Below are positions 21,915-32,400 of a DNA stretch of 64,000 nucleotides, in pieces. Both the position numbers and the translations under genes were made by a program. The notes beneath the pieces were generated by a model. That model was given only the letters and a program-made list of their open reading frames with translations. It was not told where the DNA came from and ran no database searches. Origin of the DNA: Corylus avellana (taxonomy: Eukaryota; Streptophyta; Magnoliopsida; Fagales; Betulaceae); contig NC_081545.1 in the NCBI RefSeq assembly GCF_901000735.1, positions 25,891,995 to 25,955,994 of the forward strand. Reading direction: 5' to 3'. Numbering within the stretch: position 1 is the first letter of the stretch; the number at the start of each line of letters is the position of its first letter.

Positions 21915-21934
21915 NNNNNNNNNNNNNNNNNNNN
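21915..21934. other. Assembly gap (20 N)
   Basis: Twenty unknown bases, probably a placeholder of arbitrary size. It falls between repeated LTR-unit sequence and the 5' region of a LINE, where collapsed or misjoined repeats are likely. Confidence 0.99.
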
Positions 21935-22019
21935 AGAGGAGGAGTACAAGTTTCCTCAAATCCTTTACAGGATCGTGAGGGTTCTATCTGGAAGAGTTTT
22001 GTAATCTCGGGTTCGGAGG

Positions 22020-23483
22020 ATGGCTGACGATATCACAATGCGATGGGGAAATCTCACGTTGACAGAGGAGGAAGGGACGGTTGATGAGGTACCGGATGAG
22101 GAGTTCAATGACATTGAAGTAAAGGGAAGAGACTGCCTGGTGGGGAGATTGATGTCAGAGCGGACCATTGCGAAGGAGACGCTAAGATCCAAGATGATCG
22201 GGATTTGGATGCCTTCTGGAGCGACGCTCTTCAAGGTAGTGGGGGAGAATACTTTTCTCATTGAGTTTGAAAACTCATGGGATAGATCCAGGGTGCTGGA
22301 AGGCCGGCCATGGACCTTCGAAGGTAGTCTGTTTTCTGTGTTAGAATTTGAAGGCACATTATCACCCACTGAGCTCCCATTTAACATGGCCTCTTTTTGG
22401 GTGAGAATGTATAATCTCCCATTGGCTTGTATGGGGAAAGCAATTGGGGAGAGATTGGGCTCTCATATTGGAGAAGTGGAGGAGGTGGATACCAATGAGG
22501 AGGGAGTCGGTTGGGGAAAGTCACTCCGAGTGAGAGTAAAACTGAATCTGTACAAGCCACTTCTTCGAGGCCGGATGATCAAAGTTAGAGATAAAACTCA
22601 TTGGGTGGCTTTTCAATATGAAAAGATACCTTGGTTTTGCTTCTACTGCGGGTCGATTTGCCATGGAGCTGCGGGCTGTCCAGAAGGGAACCAGATGAAG
22701 GCAATGGGGGAACGGAAGAAGGAATATGGATCGTGGCTCAGAGTCTCGTCCCAAAGCAGGTTCCGTGACAGAGAAAGGAGCCAGAAAAATGTATACAATA
22801 AATCCTCAGGTAGTAGCGCCGACTGGGAATTCCATAGTTTCCGGCGGCCGGAGGAGCAAACAACACCGGGGCAAGGGATCGACAAGCAGAGCGGAAATCG
22901 TGGGGAATCAATGCAGACAAATGGAGAAAGTTTTAATGGCTTTAATGGAGATACGTTGGCAAAGGAAAATATAACGGCCAAAGTTAATGAGGGGGAATCA
23001 TATTGCGTAGCTGGGGGGAGGAGCTTAAATAAGGTAAGCCCAAATACGGAAAGTGGTGCAGAAATGCCATTTCCTGTTGAAAAGGAATTTAATAGGGGGG
23101 AGGAGATACCGCCAAAGACATCAATTCATGAGTCACACGTTGAAGGAAGGTTTAATGTTACAAAGGAAAGAGCAAGGCCGGAAAAAGAGATAGAAGAGGG
23201 GGATATTATTGAGGCTGTGACGTGTCAATTAGAAAAAGGAATGCATGTACAAGCTAAAGGTCAGCAAAAGAAGGGGACTATGACGTGGAAGAAATGTGCA
23301 AGAATGGTGCATACTCAGCCCAATGTGAGCTCCACTACCCCACTAGCGGGAGTACGCAAGGCTGAGGTACTAACAACTCCGGAGTTGCCTGATACAAACA
23401 ATAAGAAAGGAAAGTGGGTGGGCAATGGAAAAGCAGACAAAAGTGAGGCGGTGGCTGTTGAACAGCACCGCCGGGAACCATGA
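22020..23483 (+). CDS. LINE ORF1 protein (RNA-binding, DUF4283 type with zinc knuckle)
   Basis: 487 residues. The N-terminal half has the pattern of the DUF4283 domain common in plant LINE ORF1 proteins: GRLMSERTIAKETLR, ENTFLIEFENSWDRSRVLEG, RPWTFEGSLFSVLEFEG, FWVRMYNLPLACM. A CCHC zinc knuckle CFYCGSICHGAAGC begins near residue 207. The C-terminal half is polar and low in recognisable structure. ORF1 proteins bind LINE RNA to form the particle used in retroposition. The ATG at 22020 is the first in the ORF. The stop TGA overlaps the ATG of ORF2 (ATGA at 23480-23483), suggesting reinitiation as the coupling mechanism. Confidence 0.9.
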   Translation: MADDITMRWGNLTLTEEEGTVDEVPDEEFNDIEVKGRDCLVGRLMSERTIAKETLRSKMIGIWMPSGATLFKVVGENTFLIEFENSWDRSRVLEGRPWTFEGSLFSVLEFEGTLSPTELPFNMASFWVRMYNLPLACMGKAIGERLGSHIGEVEEVDTNEEGVGWGKSLRVRVKLNLYKPLLRGRMIKVRDKTHWVAFQYEKIPWFCFYCGSICHGAAGCPEGNQMKAMGERKKEYGSWLRVSSQSRFRDRERSQKNVYNKSSGSSADWEFHSFRRPEEQTTPGQGIDKQSGNRGESMQTNGESFNGFNGDTLAKENITAKVNEGESYCVAGGRSLNKVSPNTESGAEMPFPVEKEFNRGEEIPPKTSIHESHVEGRFNVTKERARPEKEIEEGDIIEAVTCQLEKGMHVQAKGQQKKGTMTWKKCARMVHTQPNVSSTTPLAGVRKAEVLTTPELPDTNNKKGKWVGNGKADKSEAVAVEQHRREP

Positions 23484-26400
23484 GTATTATTAGCTGGAAC
23501 TGCCGAGGACTTGGGAACCCTCGGACAGTTCGGGACCTTCATCGTTTGGTGAAGGACAAGCGCCCCAATTTAGTTTTCCTGATGGAAACTAAATTGCAAG
23601 CCCATCGTATTGAATCTATTAAAGTACGATTGGGTTTCCACGGTGTGTTTGTGGTGGATTGTGTGGGACGAAGTGGGGGTTTGGCACTTTTTTGGTCGTC
23701 GGATGTAAAAGTTGAGATTCAAAACTACAGTCGACGTCATGTAAATGCCATTGTTACAACGGAGGGCAATAGTCAGCCATGGAAGTTAACGGGCTTTTAT
23801 GGACATCCGGAGGTGGGTCATCGGTTTGAATCATGGTCTCTACTAAGTCATCTCCGCATGTATGACCCAATTCCCTGGCTTTGTCTGGGGGATTTCAACG
23901 AAATAATTGATGATACCGAAAAATGGGGAGGAGGGCGAAAAGCAAGATGGCAAATGAAGAATTTCAGGGAGGCCCTCACCAAGTGCCAACTGGATGACTT
24001 AGGTTATGTGGGTCCTGATTTCACATGGTGTAACAAACAAGATGGGGGCCAATTTATTAAAGAACGACTTGACAGGGTGTTAGCAAATTCTGGATGGCAA
24101 GCTTTATATCCATTCAGACAAGTTAATATCTTGGCGTCTTGCTCTTCTGACCATGCCCCAGTGTATGTGTGGTTTCAATGTAAGCGAGAGAGAAGAATGA
24201 AGCCCAGGAGAAAATTCCAATACGAGGCTGCATGGAATAAAAAAGAAGTGAACGATGTTATCAAACAAGTATGGAGGATTAAGGAGAGAAGCGTGCGAGG
24301 CTGGGACCCAATTATCCGAAAACTGGAGAAAAGCAGGGGATCCCTACTCAGATGGAAAAAGCTAAACCGAGACCCAACGGAAATGGACATTCAGGAAAAC
24401 CTTGCAAAAATAAATGAGCTCCAAGCAGAAGATGGGATATGGAAGCTGGATATTATTGAACAACTCCAGGAGCAAAACCAGTCCATGATGGAGAAGAGGG
24501 ACCTTAAATGGCGTCAGAGGGCCAAGGAGTGCTGGTTGATACACGGAGACAAAAACTCCAAATATTTCCATGCTTGTGCTTCCCAACGACGACAAAAAAA
24601 CATGATTTTTTCCATAAAGGATGGCGAAGGAGTGGTGCGGGACACTCCTGGAGGAATTGAGGCAGCTTTTGTGCAGCACTTCACGGACATTCTCACCTCC
24701 TCTGGGCCGAGGGGGATTGAAGGCTGTATTCATATGCTACCCGAGATGGTCACGGCAGACATGAATGGACAACTGTTGGGCGAGGTGTCGAAAGAAGAAA
24801 TAAGTCAGGCATTATCCCAAATGGCGCCCATGAAATCGCCTGGTCCCGATGGCTTTCCAGCGGCATTCTACCAGGAGCATTGGAATCTGGTAGGGGATGA
24901 GGTAATTGGGGCGGTAAGACATTTTTTCAATACGGGCATTATAGACCCGGATATTAATTTTACCCACATTACTCTTGTACCAAAAAAGAAAAATCCCTCG
25001 GGAGTGTCAGATTTTAGACCCATTAGCCTTTGTAACGTGGCTTATAAAATTCTTGCAAAAGTGTTGGCTAATCGCTTGAAAATGGTTCTACCGTTGATTA
25101 TTTCATGTAACCAATCGGCTTTTATCCCGGGCCGATTAATTTCTGACAATATTTTTGCAGCATATGAAACTCTACATACTATGCATACTCGCATGTATGG
25201 GAGGGTGGGTTACATGGCGGCGAAGCTTGACATGAGCAAAGCTTACGACCGGGTTGAGTGGCTATTTCTTGAAAAAGTAATGACGAAAATGGGGTTTGCA
25301 AGTAAATGGGTTCAACTTATAATGGAGTGTGTTACCTCTGTAACATACTCAGTGCTTGTTAATGGCACTCCTGTTGGGCTCATAAAACCCTCAAGGGGGA
25401 TTAGACAGGGAGACCCGCTTTCTCCTTATCTCTTTATTATATGTGCGGAGGTCCTGAGTGTAATGCTATATCATGAAGCTAATATGGGTCGTTTGAAGGG
25501 GGTTCCAACTTCATTTAGAGGAATGAGAATAAATCATCTATTCTTTGCCGATGACAGCCTTCTCTTTTGTAAGGCTACGGAGCAGGAATGGAATTGTTTG
25601 AAATCGGTGTTGGGAGTGTATGAGGAAGCGTCGGGACAGAGGCTCAACAACGACAAAACTTCGATCTTTTTTAGCCGCAATACTAATCAAGCAACTAAAG
25701 ATCGACTTATGGCTGTTGTGGGTGTTCCAGTGGCGCAGAGATTCGACACCTACTTGGGACTTCCGGCGTTAGTTGGCAAGTCAAGATCCCGGGAATTCCA
25801 GAATTTAACGGATAGGGTAAGGAAGAGGTTGTCAGATTGGAAGACTAAATTCCTATCTCAAGCCGGGAAAGAGGTCCTCATCAAAGCGGTGGCCCAAGCG
25901 ATCCCAACATATAGCATGGGGATTTTCTTACTTCCGACAGAATTGTGTAGGGAGCCCAATAGATTGATGCAGAAATTCTGGTGGGGCCACAAGGAAAATG
26001 ATAAGAAGATACACTGGATGAGTTGGGAGAGAATGGGTCGTGCAAAAAATGTGGGAGGTTTGGGCTTCCGGGATTTGACTTGTTTTAATAAGGCTTTATT
26101 AGCTAAACAAGGGTGGCGGTTGATACAATACCCGGACAGTTTGGCTGCAAAGATTATTAAAGCGAAGTATTTTCCTACAGGATCTTTCATGTCAGCAAAT
26201 TTGGGTAATAAGCCTTCATTTGCCTGGAGAAGCATTTTGGCAGGGAGGGAATTGCTTGAGGAGGGACTATATTGGCGTATTGGAAATGGGAGATCTGTCA
26301 GGATCCGTGAAGACAGATGGATCCCAGTACCAATAATGTATTCACCACAGACATGCAGTTTGCTCTTTGGAGAGAATGCAAAGGTTGCCGAATTAATTGA

Positions 26401-27601
26401 AGAAAATCCTGTACAATGGAATAGGCCTCTTATATGTCAAAGTTTTGGTGAGGATGAAGCGAAGGTAATCTGCAATATCCCTCTGAGTAGATATCACCAT
26501 GAAGACAAAATTATTTGGCGTGCAACGAACTCGGGTGAATTCACGGTGAGGAGTGCGTATCACCTCGAGAAGGAAAGACAAGATAGAAACAAAGGGGAAT
26601 GCTCAAAGGGGGGAGGAAACAGTGCTGTCTGGAAAATGCTCTGGAATTTAAAGCTCCCACAATCAGTAAAAGTATTCTTATGGAGAGCGTGTAGCAAGAT
26701 TCTCCCCACGAAAGACAATCTAAAACAGAGGCGAGTATTGGCGGACGATACATGTATTTTCTGTTGCAGGGCTAGAGAGACTACCCATCATATTTTATGG
26801 GGTTGTCCATCAGCCCAGGATGTTTGGTGTGTAAGTGGCAGCAAGCTTCAAAAATGTACATCAGGAGGAGATGATTTTTGTAAGCTAGTGGAACTCATGA
26901 TGGAGATTCTAACAAGAGAGGATATGGAGTTATTTGGCATCACTGCAAAGAAGATCTGGCAAAGAAGAAATGATGTGGTGCATGGGCAATCCTTTTCGCA
27001 TCCCAGTGTAGTAGCGTCTCAAGCAGTAGAGCACCTCCAGTTGTATCGCAAGGCAAATGCGAAGTGCGAGGAGACTCTGGAGCCTACTCTGCCACACAGA
27101 CAAAAATGGGAAGCACCTTCCTCAGGGCTATACAAGAGCAACTGGGATGTTGCGGTAGATCAAGGTGAAATGCGGATGGGAGTAGGGGTAATCATCAGAG
27201 ACGAGAGGGGCCAAATTATTGCAGCACTCAGTCAGCTTATTGAGCATCACCACGAACCAGTTGCTGCCGAAGCTGTAGCCGCGTTGAGAGCAGTGGAGTT
27301 TTGCAGGGAAGTGGGAGTCCACGAGATCATTTTGGAAGGGGATTCACTAATGGTTGTGAATGCAATCAGAAACCAAACCCACAGCTGGCTTCGTTATGGA
27401 CAGATCATTGCAGATATTAGATGCGTTCTGGAATCCCTTACCCATTGGAGCATACGGCACATCAAGCGAGAGGCAAATTCAGCGGCTCACGGACTGGCAA
27501 AATGGGCAATAAGGAATTCAGACACTCATGTATGGTTGGAAGAGGTCCCTAGCTGTATCTCAGAAATTGTTTCTTTAGAGCAGATGGCTCTAATATTGTA
27601 A
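23480..27601 (+). CDS. LINE ORF2: endonuclease, reverse transcriptase, RNase H
   Basis: 1373 residues with no interruption. Domains in order: an exonuclease-endonuclease-phosphatase type endonuclease (ISWNCRGLGNPR near residue 3; LGDFNEI; SSDHAPV near 224); reverse transcriptase (~500-760) with GFPAAFYQ, DFRPISLCNVAYKI, AKLDMSKAYDRVEW, RGIRQGDPLSPYLF and the catalytic FADD at ~688-691; a zf-RVT zinc-binding region (~1020-1110, IPLSRYHHEDKIIWR, KVFLWRACSKILPTK); and an RNase H domain (~1200-1350) with NWDVAV, AEAVAALRAVEF, EGDSLMVV and HIKREANSAAHGLAK. It nicks target DNA and reverse-transcribes LINE RNA in place. The C-terminal RNase H is typical of many plant L1 lineages. Confidence 0.96.
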   Translation: MSIISWNCRGLGNPRTVRDLHRLVKDKRPNLVFLMETKLQAHRIESIKVRLGFHGVFVVDCVGRSGGLALFWSSDVKVEIQNYSRRHVNAIVTTEGNSQPWKLTGFYGHPEVGHRFESWSLLSHLRMYDPIPWLCLGDFNEIIDDTEKWGGGRKARWQMKNFREALTKCQLDDLGYVGPDFTWCNKQDGGQFIKERLDRVLANSGWQALYPFRQVNILASCSSDHAPVYVWFQCKRERRMKPRRKFQYEAAWNKKEVNDVIKQVWRIKERSVRGWDPIIRKLEKSRGSLLRWKKLNRDPTEMDIQENLAKINELQAEDGIWKLDIIEQLQEQNQSMMEKRDLKWRQRAKECWLIHGDKNSKYFHACASQRRQKNMIFSIKDGEGVVRDTPGGIEAAFVQHFTDILTSSGPRGIEGCIHMLPEMVTADMNGQLLGEVSKEEISQALSQMAPMKSPGPDGFPAAFYQEHWNLVGDEVIGAVRHFFNTGIIDPDINFTHITLVPKKKNPSGVSDFRPISLCNVAYKILAKVLANRLKMVLPLIISCNQSAFIPGRLISDNIFAAYETLHTMHTRMYGRVGYMAAKLDMSKAYDRVEWLFLEKVMTKMGFASKWVQLIMECVTSVTYSVLVNGTPVGLIKPSRGIRQGDPLSPYLFIICAEVLSVMLYHEANMGRLKGVPTSFRGMRINHLFFADDSLLFCKATEQEWNCLKSVLGVYEEASGQRLNNDKTSIFFSRNTNQATKDRLMAVVGVPVAQRFDTYLGLPALVGKSRSREFQNLTDRVRKRLSDWKTKFLSQAGKEVLIKAVAQAIPTYSMGIFLLPTELCREPNRLMQKFWWGHKENDKKIHWMSWERMGRAKNVGGLGFRDLTCFNKALLAKQGWRLIQYPDSLAAKIIKAKYFPTGSFMSANLGNKPSFAWRSILAGRELLEEGLYWRIGNGRSVRIREDRWIPVPIMYSPQTCSLLFGENAKVAELIEENPVQWNRPLICQSFGEDEAKVICNIPLSRYHHEDKIIWRATNSGEFTVRSAYHLEKERQDRNKGECSKGGGNSAVWKMLWNLKLPQSVKVFLWRACSKILPTKDNLKQRRVLADDTCIFCCRARETTHHILWGCPSAQDVWCVSGSKLQKCTSGGDDFCKLVELMMEILTREDMELFGITAKKIWQRRNDVVHGQSFSHPSVVASQAVEHLQLYRKANAKCEETLEPTLPHRQKWEAPSSGLYKSNWDVAVDQGEMRMGVGVIIRDERGQIIAALSQLIEHHHEPVAAEAVAALRAVEFCREVGVHEIILEGDSLMVVNAIRNQTHSWLRYGQIIADIRCVLESLTHWSIRHIKREANSAAHGLAKWAIRNSDTHVWLEEVPSCISEIVSLEQMALIL

Positions 27602-27668
27602 GGCTTAGGCCTGATTTTTCCACGATTTGAATGAAATGTTCCATCATTTCCCTCAAAAAAACTTTAAG

Positions 27669-28061
27669 AAATGAAGTTTTGGGATATCTAGCATTTCCCT
27701 AAAATTAATATTGAATTTGTCCAAGAAAATATCTTTATACATCAATTTCTAGAAATATAACTATTTTTAAAAATAGAATTCATTTTCTCATCGAGATTGT
27801 TTAACCTTAACCCACGTCCCTGGTGACGCATGACCTTATCGTTTCTGCATCTGACACGTAATTCCCTAAAATTTATCACGTAAACTTGCTTAAAAAATTA
27901 TTTCCTAGAAAATGCTACTTTTGTCCATAATTTATTTTCTGGACCGTCCTCCACTCTTTTAGTTCTGAATTAAAGATCCTAAAACTTTAGTAGTTGTTAA
28001 ACTGTCTAAAATTATATCTTTTACTCACAAAAATATCTATAGTATATCATACACCCCTTTT
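27669..28061. repeat. 393-bp direct repeat, right copy
   Basis: See the left copy (19978-20370). It begins a few bases after the LINE poly(A) tail and runs into unique intergenic sequence at 28062. Confidence 0.93.
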
Positions 28062-29298
28062 GAAATTAAATTCTTCAACCAAAAACAATCCTATTCAACC
28101 CTCCTATAGAACACAGCCAGAATACCCACAACTATTACAATCGATATGCTTACAGTACCCACAACCATTACCATTCCAACACAACATAATCATCCATCAA
28201 AAATATTTATATGGTCATCAAAATAAATAGAGAAACTCTCACTGATTGGACCACAACAAAACTCAACAAGAATTCAAACTTATATATAAAATAAATAAAT
28301 AAATCAGTGCAAACCGAATACTCAAACTAGTTCAATTCTTTTCCAAATCAACCGAAAATCATTCAAAAACATCACCGAATTTATTATCCAAATAATTTAT
28401 ATCACCGATAAACCCATTAAATCATCAGGAAAAAAAAACACCCAAATCAACTTACAGAAATCAATTTCTATCCCCTAATTGCAGAAAAATCAAGGCTGAA
28501 ATAATGGGAATCTCAAGAATTTCAAAGGAAATCCAAAATTCACCTTGCCCGGTCTTGCTTCTCGGTCGTGAGTCCCTTGGAGCCTCTCCTCTTTTAATGG
28601 ACAGCACTTCCAACCTCAAGTAAGGCTAGATTTCTCACTTGTATCACTTCAAAAATAATGTGGTTGTTAAAATTATCATTAAATTTATGATTAATTATTA
28701 TTAAATTTTGATTAAATTGTAATTTTGAAAGTTACTCTATTTTTAGAATAATACAAAAATAACTTCTAGTATTATTAAGGAGACCTCTTCTATTTTTTTG
28801 CTGAAGAAGGGAGCTCATCCCCCTTGCTGGGACTTGGTCCCATGCTGCTCTTGTACATCTCTTATCTAACTCTTTTTTAAATTCAAGCTTCAAGCTCTCT
28901 TTTGGGAGTCTGTTTTTTATGTTCGAGTGTAAGAAGTATAGTTAAATTTACACAAAAAAGAATTAACGGTTAACTATACTAAAAAGTCATGTGTCTCTCA
29001 TGAGTAATGTTAGAAGTCGTTACTTTTAAGAATAATATGACTTCTAAAATTATCATTAACCTTTTGATTGATCATTATTTAATTTTGATTAAATTGTAAT
29101 TTTAAAAGTCACTCCATTTTTAAAAGTCACTCTATTTTTAGAGTAACTTCTAAAATTATTCACTTCTCACGTAATAAAAGACGCATGACAAACTATTAGA
29201 CTCAATTAAAGAAAATTTTCTCAAATCCAGTTTGATGGAAATTTCTGCCCGTATCTTATCTTATCATATGACGTATATAGATCATTCTTATTTTAGAT
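28062..29298. other. Intergenic DNA upstream of NOA1
   Basis: No gene seen. Two related AT-rich segments at about 28660-28770 and 29010-29160 share AAAATTATCATTAA, TTTTGATTAAATTGTAATTTT and an ACTCTATTTTTAGA segment. They are probably decayed copies of one small repeat. Confidence 0.55.
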
Positions 29299-29308
29299 GG
29301 ATAAATAG
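29299..29308 (+). promoter_or_regulatory. Candidate TATA-like element of NOA1
   Basis: GGATAAATAG lies about 112 bp before the preferred ATG (29420). The match is weak (ATAAATA core). Confidence 0.3.
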
Positions 29309-29419
29309 TCCATAATGTGTACCTTCGTATATGCACATGCTTCCACTGAGCTTCTCATCTTCCACACAGAATCAACAGGCCTAAACCCTTACACCGTTAA
29401 ACCTCCACAACAGCAACAC

Positions 29420-32400
29420 ATGGCTTCCCTTTCTCCTCTCTTTTTTTCCCAGCACCTCACAATCTCTGCCTCCAAACTTCCCAAAACGCACACAAAGCCC
29501 ACTCTCATACTCTGTAGATCTTCTACACAGGAACAGCATTATGCCCACCACACCGCCTCTGTCTCAGAGACCCATTTCTCGGACTCCGTACCCGGACCCG
29601 ATGGGACGGGACCCGCTGCTCCCACCCGAGGCCAGAGATTTCTCGAACACCACCGGTCCCTCGAGGCCGCGAAGCTCGTGGCCGAAGAGAATAGTAAGTT
29701 CAAGAAGAAGAAGACGAAGAAGGAGAAGCCCTTGAAGGTTTCCACTGCGGTGGCTTCTTGTTATGGGTGTGGGGCTCCGTTGCAGACTTCGGAATTGGAT
29801 GCTCCGGGCTATGTGGATTCCCAGACCTATGAACTGGTAGAAATTACATACTGAATTCTAGTTGATTATTGGATATGAATTGTTGTCTTAAAAAAAAAGG
29901 GAGTGGAAAAGAAATTTCCACCAAACGTTCACGTTTGGTTATCGCGTCCTTTGTCAGAAATTGAGTTTTGTCAAATTGCGTTGATTGGTATCTGTATATT
30001 TGTAGTTTTATCCCCTGACAAGAGAGCGATTCGGGAATGTAAATATTTGTGCAGAAGAGGAAACACCGCCAGCTTAGAACTGTTCTATGCGGGCGGTGCC
30101 GGCTACTGTCACATGGGCACATGATAACTGCAGTCGGTGGAAATGGAGGTTATCCCGGCGGAAAACAGTTTGTGACAGCTGAACAACTTAGGGAGAAGCT
30201 ATCTCACTTGCGCCACGAAAAAGTGTTGATTGTTAAACTGGTGAGTGCCACCTGTCTGACTTTTGCTTTGTGATGAAGTAAATGGATTACCTTGATGACC
30301 CTAGAATATGATTAATGTATGGAGGTCTGCTCTATTTCTGGTTGGTCTGATAAGTTGCTTATGAACTTTTTTTTTTTTTTGCTCCATTCGTGGAAGAATT
30401 TATATACCTGTAATTGTACTTCTGGTTGGGGGCTTAGCTGGCATTTTAGGGTAATACTAATTTGCTTGGGCTTGCAAGGTATTAGGGAGTACAGCCATTT
30501 GCTTTTGTAGAAGCTAGAGGAAATCCCTTAAAACCTTTTTCTTTTTAGTTGTAATAGTTTTTCCTACCTAGGCCAGCACTCATTTTATTTTTGTGGCGGG
30601 CACTATTTTCATTGTAGTTAACCCATCTGTAAGTAAATATAAATTCACAATTGTGTGCGTGTCTGAAGCAAAGAGCAAGAGAGGAGGGTTGGGGTGGGAG
30701 GGGGTTTCTATGCATTTATGCTTAGATGGAAGGCTCCATTCCCTTTTATTTATTTATCGCTATTGTTATCATCAACTAAAAATTCTGATCAATTGCTTTG
30801 AGCTGAGCTTCAGTACACACGAGGAATGGTAAGTGAATGTCAGGCCTAGTACTATGTAGGCACCCTTTGACAGTCTAAACATGTTGTAATGTATGTGGAT
30901 TAACACGAATATTTTCTTGCTTTCATCTTCCTGATATGCTGTTCCTATAAGCAAGTATATTGCATGTTGTCTAAGTAACATTGTCTATTTGCCAAATTGT
31001 ATAGGATTCAATAAATACCTGAGAATGACGAAGAAACTTTTCCTGTCTCTCTTGTAGTGTAAAATTTTGTAATGATAGTGTATCATATCCAGGTTATCAG
31101 GGCAAGAAATGGTTTAATAATCTAACAAAAAGATGGCCCGCATATGGTTCAGCTGATAAAGTGGCATGGTGGGGAAGGGAAAGGTCCTAGTTTCATATAT
31201 TACCCGTAAAAAGGACTCATAAAGATGTTTATATGATCTGACTCATTTTCTGCACTCGTCACTAGACATTTTGTTAGGTGATCTCATATTTATTACAATT
31301 TAATGATAGAAATAGTAGAAATTCATAAAGCCTATGATAGGCACATTTCCCTAATTATTTTTGTTAATAATCTCTAGGTTGATATTGTGGACTTCAATGG
31401 CAGCTTTTTGGCTCGTGTGCGTGATCTTGCTGGTTCAAATCCAATAATATTAGTTGTGACAAAGGTAATAATCTGCATGTTGGTATCTAATATCATCGTA
31501 CAATGGGGTGATTAAGATAATGATCACACTTTTCACTTTCAGGTTGATCTCCTACCAAAAGGGACTGATCTAAATTGTGTTGGTGATTGGGTAGTAGAGG
31601 CCACTACAAAGAAGAAGCTTAAGTAAGTTTGGACTCTTTTTTAGAAGAGAAACATTTTTTTTTCTCTCTTTGCAAGCGTTTTAATTTGTAGGATACGTTG
31701 TTACATAAGTTCATAACATGAAAATAAATGTTGCTCAAGCCTCACAGTGAGTTGAGCTTGTGGTTCTTGTACAGTTTTCATGCAGTTTCCACAATAGGAT
31801 TTTTTTTTTTTTTTCTTTTCAAATGACCAAAAGCTTACCTGCAGCATGCTTAGGGTTGCACACTTATAAGTCTGTTATTTATGCAGTGTTCTGAGTGTCC
31901 ATCTGACAAGTTCAAAGTCTTTGGTTGGCATAGTAGGAGTTGCATCAGAAATTCAAAAGGAAAAAAAGGTTTTTTCCTCCTCCATGAATACCCTTCCAAA
32001 AGCTACTAATATAACTTAATGAAAGCAAGTGGTAATTGCTGGAAGTTAATGATATAGTGATTTTTTTCATAGTTTTCTATTTGAAAATGCGGTTAATATT
32101 TCAGAAAATATCTCCAAAGTTGAAATCAGTACCATGATCTCCACCCAAGCTGGGAAGCTATTTTACATGGGACTTGGGTATGAGCATCTGGAATGGATGT
32201 CTCTAGGTTTCTGGCTTATCTAGTGCTTATATGATACAAGATATTCAACCTGCGTCTTTCTGAAACAAGATGGAGAAAATCCTCAAAACAAAGTAAAAAA
32301 ATAAAAATGGATATCTTTTTTGTTGGTGAAGATCTTTTCTGTACATGGTATCAAAGTGGCAATATATAAAGTATGGAATCTCCTGAATCTCCTACCTCTT

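Larger units (their letters stand above)
21935..27661 (+). mobile_element. L1-type LINE with two intact ORFs
   Basis: Starts in 5' UTR sequence just after the gap, carries ORF1 (22020-23483) and ORF2 (23480-27601), a short 3' UTR and a tail of seven A (27655-27661). Both ORFs are free of stops and frameshifts, so it may be recently active. The 5' end is hidden in the gap, so full length and target-site duplication cannot be verified. It is followed directly by the right copy of the 393-bp repeat. Confidence 0.93.

Noticed and set aside
22020..27601. Host gene with endonuclease and reverse transcriptase domains
   Set aside because: Two-ORF layout, poly(A) tail and absence of introns identify a LINE.
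29315..29419. Longer NOA1 N-terminus from the upstream in-frame ATG
   Set aside because: Possible, but the extra 35 residues do not look like a transit peptide, and the ATG at 29420 gives the usual length; retained as an alternative only.
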